Shown here piece after piece: positions 61,450 to 64,000 of a stretch of DNA of 64,000 bases. Below the pieces are notes generated by a model. That model was not told where the DNA came from, ran no database searches, and was given only the letters and a program-made list of their open reading frames with translations. Source of the stretch: Craterostigma plantagineum (lineage: Eukaryota; Streptophyta; Magnoliopsida; Lamiales; Linderniaceae); assembly GCA_027422505.1 (NCBI GenBank), contig JAPQWV010000405.1, positions 495,001 to 559,000 of the forward strand, written 5' to 3'. Numbering within the stretch: position 1 is the stretch's first letter; each line of letters begins with the position of its first letter. The position numbers were made by a program, and so were the translations under genes.

Positions 61450-62970
61450 ATGGCCATCATTGAGATTTTCTTGGTCATCGCTCTCCTCTTCATAACGTAT
61501 CTCTTCATCCTCAAAATCAGTAGCTACAAAAAGCCATCAACACCGACGAACTGGCCTGTGCTTGGCATGTTGCCTTCACTTCTCAAAAACGCTCATCGCT
61601 TAAGCGAATTCGCCAGTGAGTTCTTGGCAGAAAATGGAGGCACGTTTGAGTTCAAAGGGCCATGGTTAAGCAGCATGGACATGGTCATCACCTGCGATCC
61701 TTCTAACATACATTACATGTTCGCCAAGAACTTCTCCAACTATCCAAAGGGGCCAGAATTCAAAGAGATATTCGAAGTGTTGGGCGACGGTATCTTCAAC
61801 GCAGATTTCGAACTGTGGGAGTTTCACAGAAGGACAACTGTTCAGTTCATGTCCAATCCCAGGTTTTACACATCCCTTGAGAAGTCTATCTGGGAAAAGG
61901 TTGAAAGCGAGCTTTTTCAGGTTTTGGACTCTTTCTCGGACAAGGGAATGGCTTTCGATCTTCAAGATGTTATCCAACGGCTCACGTTCGACTCGGCCTG
62001 CAAATTGATCGTAGACGATGATCCTGGGAGTTTGAGACTGGGCTTGCCTCATATTGCTGCTGAGAAAGCATTCAACGATCTCACGCACGTCTTGTTCTAC
62101 AGACATACGAGGCCAGAAAGCGCATGGAAGCTCCAAAGATGGCTGAAATTAGGCAAGGAGAAGAAGCTGATCGAAGCATGGAAAGCCTTCGATGACATGA
62201 TCTATCCTCAGGTCGACGATTTCCTGAAAAACCCAGAAAAGAAAGATTTCGTCTTGCTTAAATCTTTCACAAGAGCTTACGATGAGTACAAGACTACCAA
62301 TACATCTGCTGCTACTTGTTCGAATCTGACCAAGTTCTTGAGGGACACTTCATTGAACCTAATCTTCGCAGGGAGAGACACTACAAGCGCGGCGCTTACA
62401 TGGCTCTTCTACCTAACTTCGAAGAACCCGTCCGTGGAACAGAAGATCGTGCAAGAGATGGAAGCTTTTCTGCTAGCCAAAAATGGCGGTAAGAAGTGGA
62501 GAAGCTTCACGGCAGAGGACACAAAGAAGCTTGTTTACCTCCACGCAGTTATATGCGAGACTTTGAGGCTATACCCTTCGCTTCCAATGGAGCATAAAGC
62601 TCCGCTTAAGTCTGATACGTTGCCGAGCGGCGTAAAGGTGAAGAAAAACGAAAAGGTGCTTGTTTCCTTTTATTCCACGGGTAGAATGAGGAGCCTTTGG
62701 GGCGAAGATTGCTTGGAATTTAAGCCTGAGAGGTGGATTTCGCCGGCGGACGGAAGTTTCAGGCGTGAGCCGTCGCATAAATTTCCGGCGTTCAACGTCG
62801 GGCCGAGGACGTGCGTGGGTAGAGAAATGGCGTTTATTCAGATAAAAATGGTGGCCGCCGCCGTTCTTTATCGGTACAAGATTGAAGCCGTGGGAGGTGA
62901 AGCTCAGCCCAAGGATTCGATTATAATTCAGACAAGGCATGGGCTATTTGTAAGATTGTCTAGGAGATAA
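61450..62970 (+). CDS. CYP96A: Cytochrome P450 of the CYP96A type (MAH1-like)
   Basis: An intronless 506-residue gene, the usual length and structure for CYP96A. An N-terminal membrane anchor (IEIFLVIALLFITYLFIL) is followed by TPTNWPVLGMLPSLL. Family landmarks are FAGRDTTSAALTW in helix I (oxygen activation), ETLRLYP (ExxR), FKPERW, and the haem loop FNVGPRTCVGRE with the ligand Cys at about residue 455. CYP96A15 (MAH1) hydroxylates wax alkanes in mid-chain; others act on fatty acids or alkaloids. The substrate here cannot be told from sequence. It should be anchored in the ER. The frame is complete, and no sibling P450 lies in the window. Confidence 0.95.
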   Translation: MAIIEIFLVIALLFITYLFILKISSYKKPSTPTNWPVLGMLPSLLKNAHRLSEFASEFLAENGGTFEFKGPWLSSMDMVITCDPSNIHYMFAKNFSNYPKGPEFKEIFEVLGDGIFNADFELWEFHRRTTVQFMSNPRFYTSLEKSIWEKVESELFQVLDSFSDKGMAFDLQDVIQRLTFDSACKLIVDDDPGSLRLGLPHIAAEKAFNDLTHVLFYRHTRPESAWKLQRWLKLGKEKKLIEAWKAFDDMIYPQVDDFLKNPEKKDFVLLKSFTRAYDEYKTTNTSAATCSNLTKFLRDTSLNLIFAGRDTTSAALTWLFYLTSKNPSVEQKIVQEMEAFLLAKNGGKKWRSFTAEDTKKLVYLHAVICETLRLYPSLPMEHKAPLKSDTLPSGVKVKKNEKVLVSFYSTGRMRSLWGEDCLEFKPERWISPADGSFRREPSHKFPAFNVGPRTCVGREMAFIQIKMVAAAVLYRYKIEAVGGEAQPKDSIIIQTRHGLFVRLSRR

Positions 62971-63061
62971 TCATTAGGAGGGTCTATTAATTCGTCAATA
63001 GTGTATTCTGAAAAATTTAATAAACGTTGGTTGGGTTTCGAAGGCCCATATTATTTATTTA

Positions 63062-63370
63062 TTTTTTTTTTCCGAAATGATAGATTACATTAATAACAAA
63101 GTTACATGGCTAAATACTCCAAGGGGTCTCACCGGTACATCATCAATCGGGAGAACAGAGGCTCACAAAAGAGCACCAAACAATCCCACAAAGGGAAACA
63201 AACACTCCCACATGGGGAGAAAAGGGTCCACAAAGGACAAAAACCGACAGAAAACAGAACATCATTATCTAAAACCAGGAACTGAAGAACCTATAACAGA
63301 AAAAACGATTAGGCTAAATCTACGATACTCTCCACTTTAACCTGGTCTTCGACTTCTGGGTTTTGTCTTC
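63062..63370 (-). mobile_element. Possible LINE-like 3' end with poly(A)
   Basis: Read on the minus strand, the stretch ends TTATTAATGTAATCTATCAT and then a poly(A)-like run (63061-63074 on the plus strand is poly(T)). Upstream it is T/G-rich like the 3' UTRs of plant non-LTR retrotransposons. No reverse transcriptase frame is present in the window. The call rests on the tail and composition only. Confidence 0.3.
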
Positions 63371-63539
63371 ATCGGACTGATGGCTCCACGAGGGAGAAAA
63401 GGCTCCCGACCCGAGTCGGGAGAGACGAAATCCCACAGCGGAAACTCGAGGATGGGACGGCAGAGGGGGCTGCGGGGCGGTCGGCAGAGGTGGGCGACAG
63501 TGAGGCCGGCTGATGTGGGCGATGGGGAGGCCGACGAAG

Positions 63540-63922
63540 ATGCTGGTGTGGGGAAGGTCGGAGGCGGTGGCGGCGGAACGGCGGTGGCGCCGGAACCCCA
63601 GCGGCTGCTGCGAGCAGCAGCGAAGGCGGTGGCGGCGGAACAGCTGTGGCTGCGGCGAGCAGTAGCGGAGGCGGTGGTGGTGAGGCAGTGACGGCGAGAC
63701 AGGCGGCTAGCGGCGGCGGTGGCGGCAAGACAAAAAGAAAGGAAAAAAAAAAGAAAAAGGACATAAAACGGACCAGTGATGGGGGGCTGGGACGAGAGCT
63801 GTGTGGCTGGGACGAGAGCTGTGTGTTGGCGCCTGCGAGAGAGCTGTGTGTCGGTGGTAATTTTGGGTTGGGGAGAGGTGGTGGTGATGAAGAACGGACC
63901 AGTGATGGGGGGCTGGGACGAG
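63540..63922. repeat. GC-rich GGCGGY-type low-complexity tract with local repeats
   Basis: 63555-63725 is dominated by GGCGGY-like triplets. A tandem of GGCTGGGACGAGAGCTGTGTG occurs twice near 63786-63825. The word GGACCAGTGATGGGGGGCTG is present at about 63770 and again at about 63896. The composition differs sharply from the rest of the window. A minus-strand proline/serine-rich open frame across it is explained by the triplet repeats. Confidence 0.7.
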
Positions 63923-64000
63923 TTACTAGGGTTTTCAAAGAAGAGAGAGGATGGAGCGTTTTAGAGAGAGAGAATTATTTTTTTTTTGCAAGGCCCATAT

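Noticed and set aside
63369..63938. Proline/serine-rich 189-residue open frame on the minus strand
   Set aside because: It is produced by the GGCGGY triplet tract and local repeats. No domain, signal or conserved start context is visible.

Overview
This window is plant nuclear DNA, almost certainly from a eudicot. The genes are intron-rich with GT-AG splicing and AT-rich intergenic DNA, and the families are plant-specific (WRKY, WEB, CslE, VARICOSE, CCT, CYP96A). Plant-type Stowaway, hAT, MULE-like and Helitron-like transposons are present. The gene set (CSLE, TREPH1/WEB, OPT, LLG1, C2H2, HAP8, WRKY2, RPL41, eEF2, TPR) resembles, from memory, the paired Arabidopsis blocks near At1g55850-At1g56090 and At5g55860-At5g56270.

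Layout. 1-8655 is the left copy of a segmental duplication. It holds a damaged, partial HAP8-like gene and only the last exon of a WRKY2-like gene, with a Stowaway and a hAT-type element between them. 9510-12225 (-) is a cellulose synthase-like E gene. 14254-16329 (+) is a WEB-family coiled-coil gene. 17033-20057 (+) is an oligopeptide transporter with three frame breaks. 20879-26995 (+) is VARICOSE in 12 exons, the mRNA-decapping scaffold. 27425-28226 (+) is a LORELEI-like GPI-anchored protein. A tRNA-Trp gene follows at 28424-28495 (-), then a two-finger C2H2 repressor-type protein at 29283-30392 (+).

32310-40982 is the second, intact copy of the duplication. It lies inside a complete HAP8 gene (31039-35104, -) and a complete five-exon WRKY2-like gene (40414-43026, -). 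Then come a 25-residue ribosomal protein eL41 gene (45609-46007, +), a BOI-type RING E3 ligase (48109-49122, -), eEF2 (51065-53826, -), a CCT-domain protein (-), a decayed TPR gene (-) and an intronless CYP96A-type P450 (61450-62970, +). The right end holds a possible LINE tail and GC-rich low-complexity repeats.

The genes are independent eukaryotic units, not an operon. I found no CRISPR, phage or defence system. The most unusual items are: the 8.65-kb direct duplication ending at a WRKY exon/intron junction; a 1.05-kb terminal-inverted-repeat element carrying an internal ~100-bp tandem array; a hAT-type element with an embedded tRNA-like segment; a CslE with a substituted QxxRW motif; and a recurrent pattern of single-base deletions that looks like residual assembly error.
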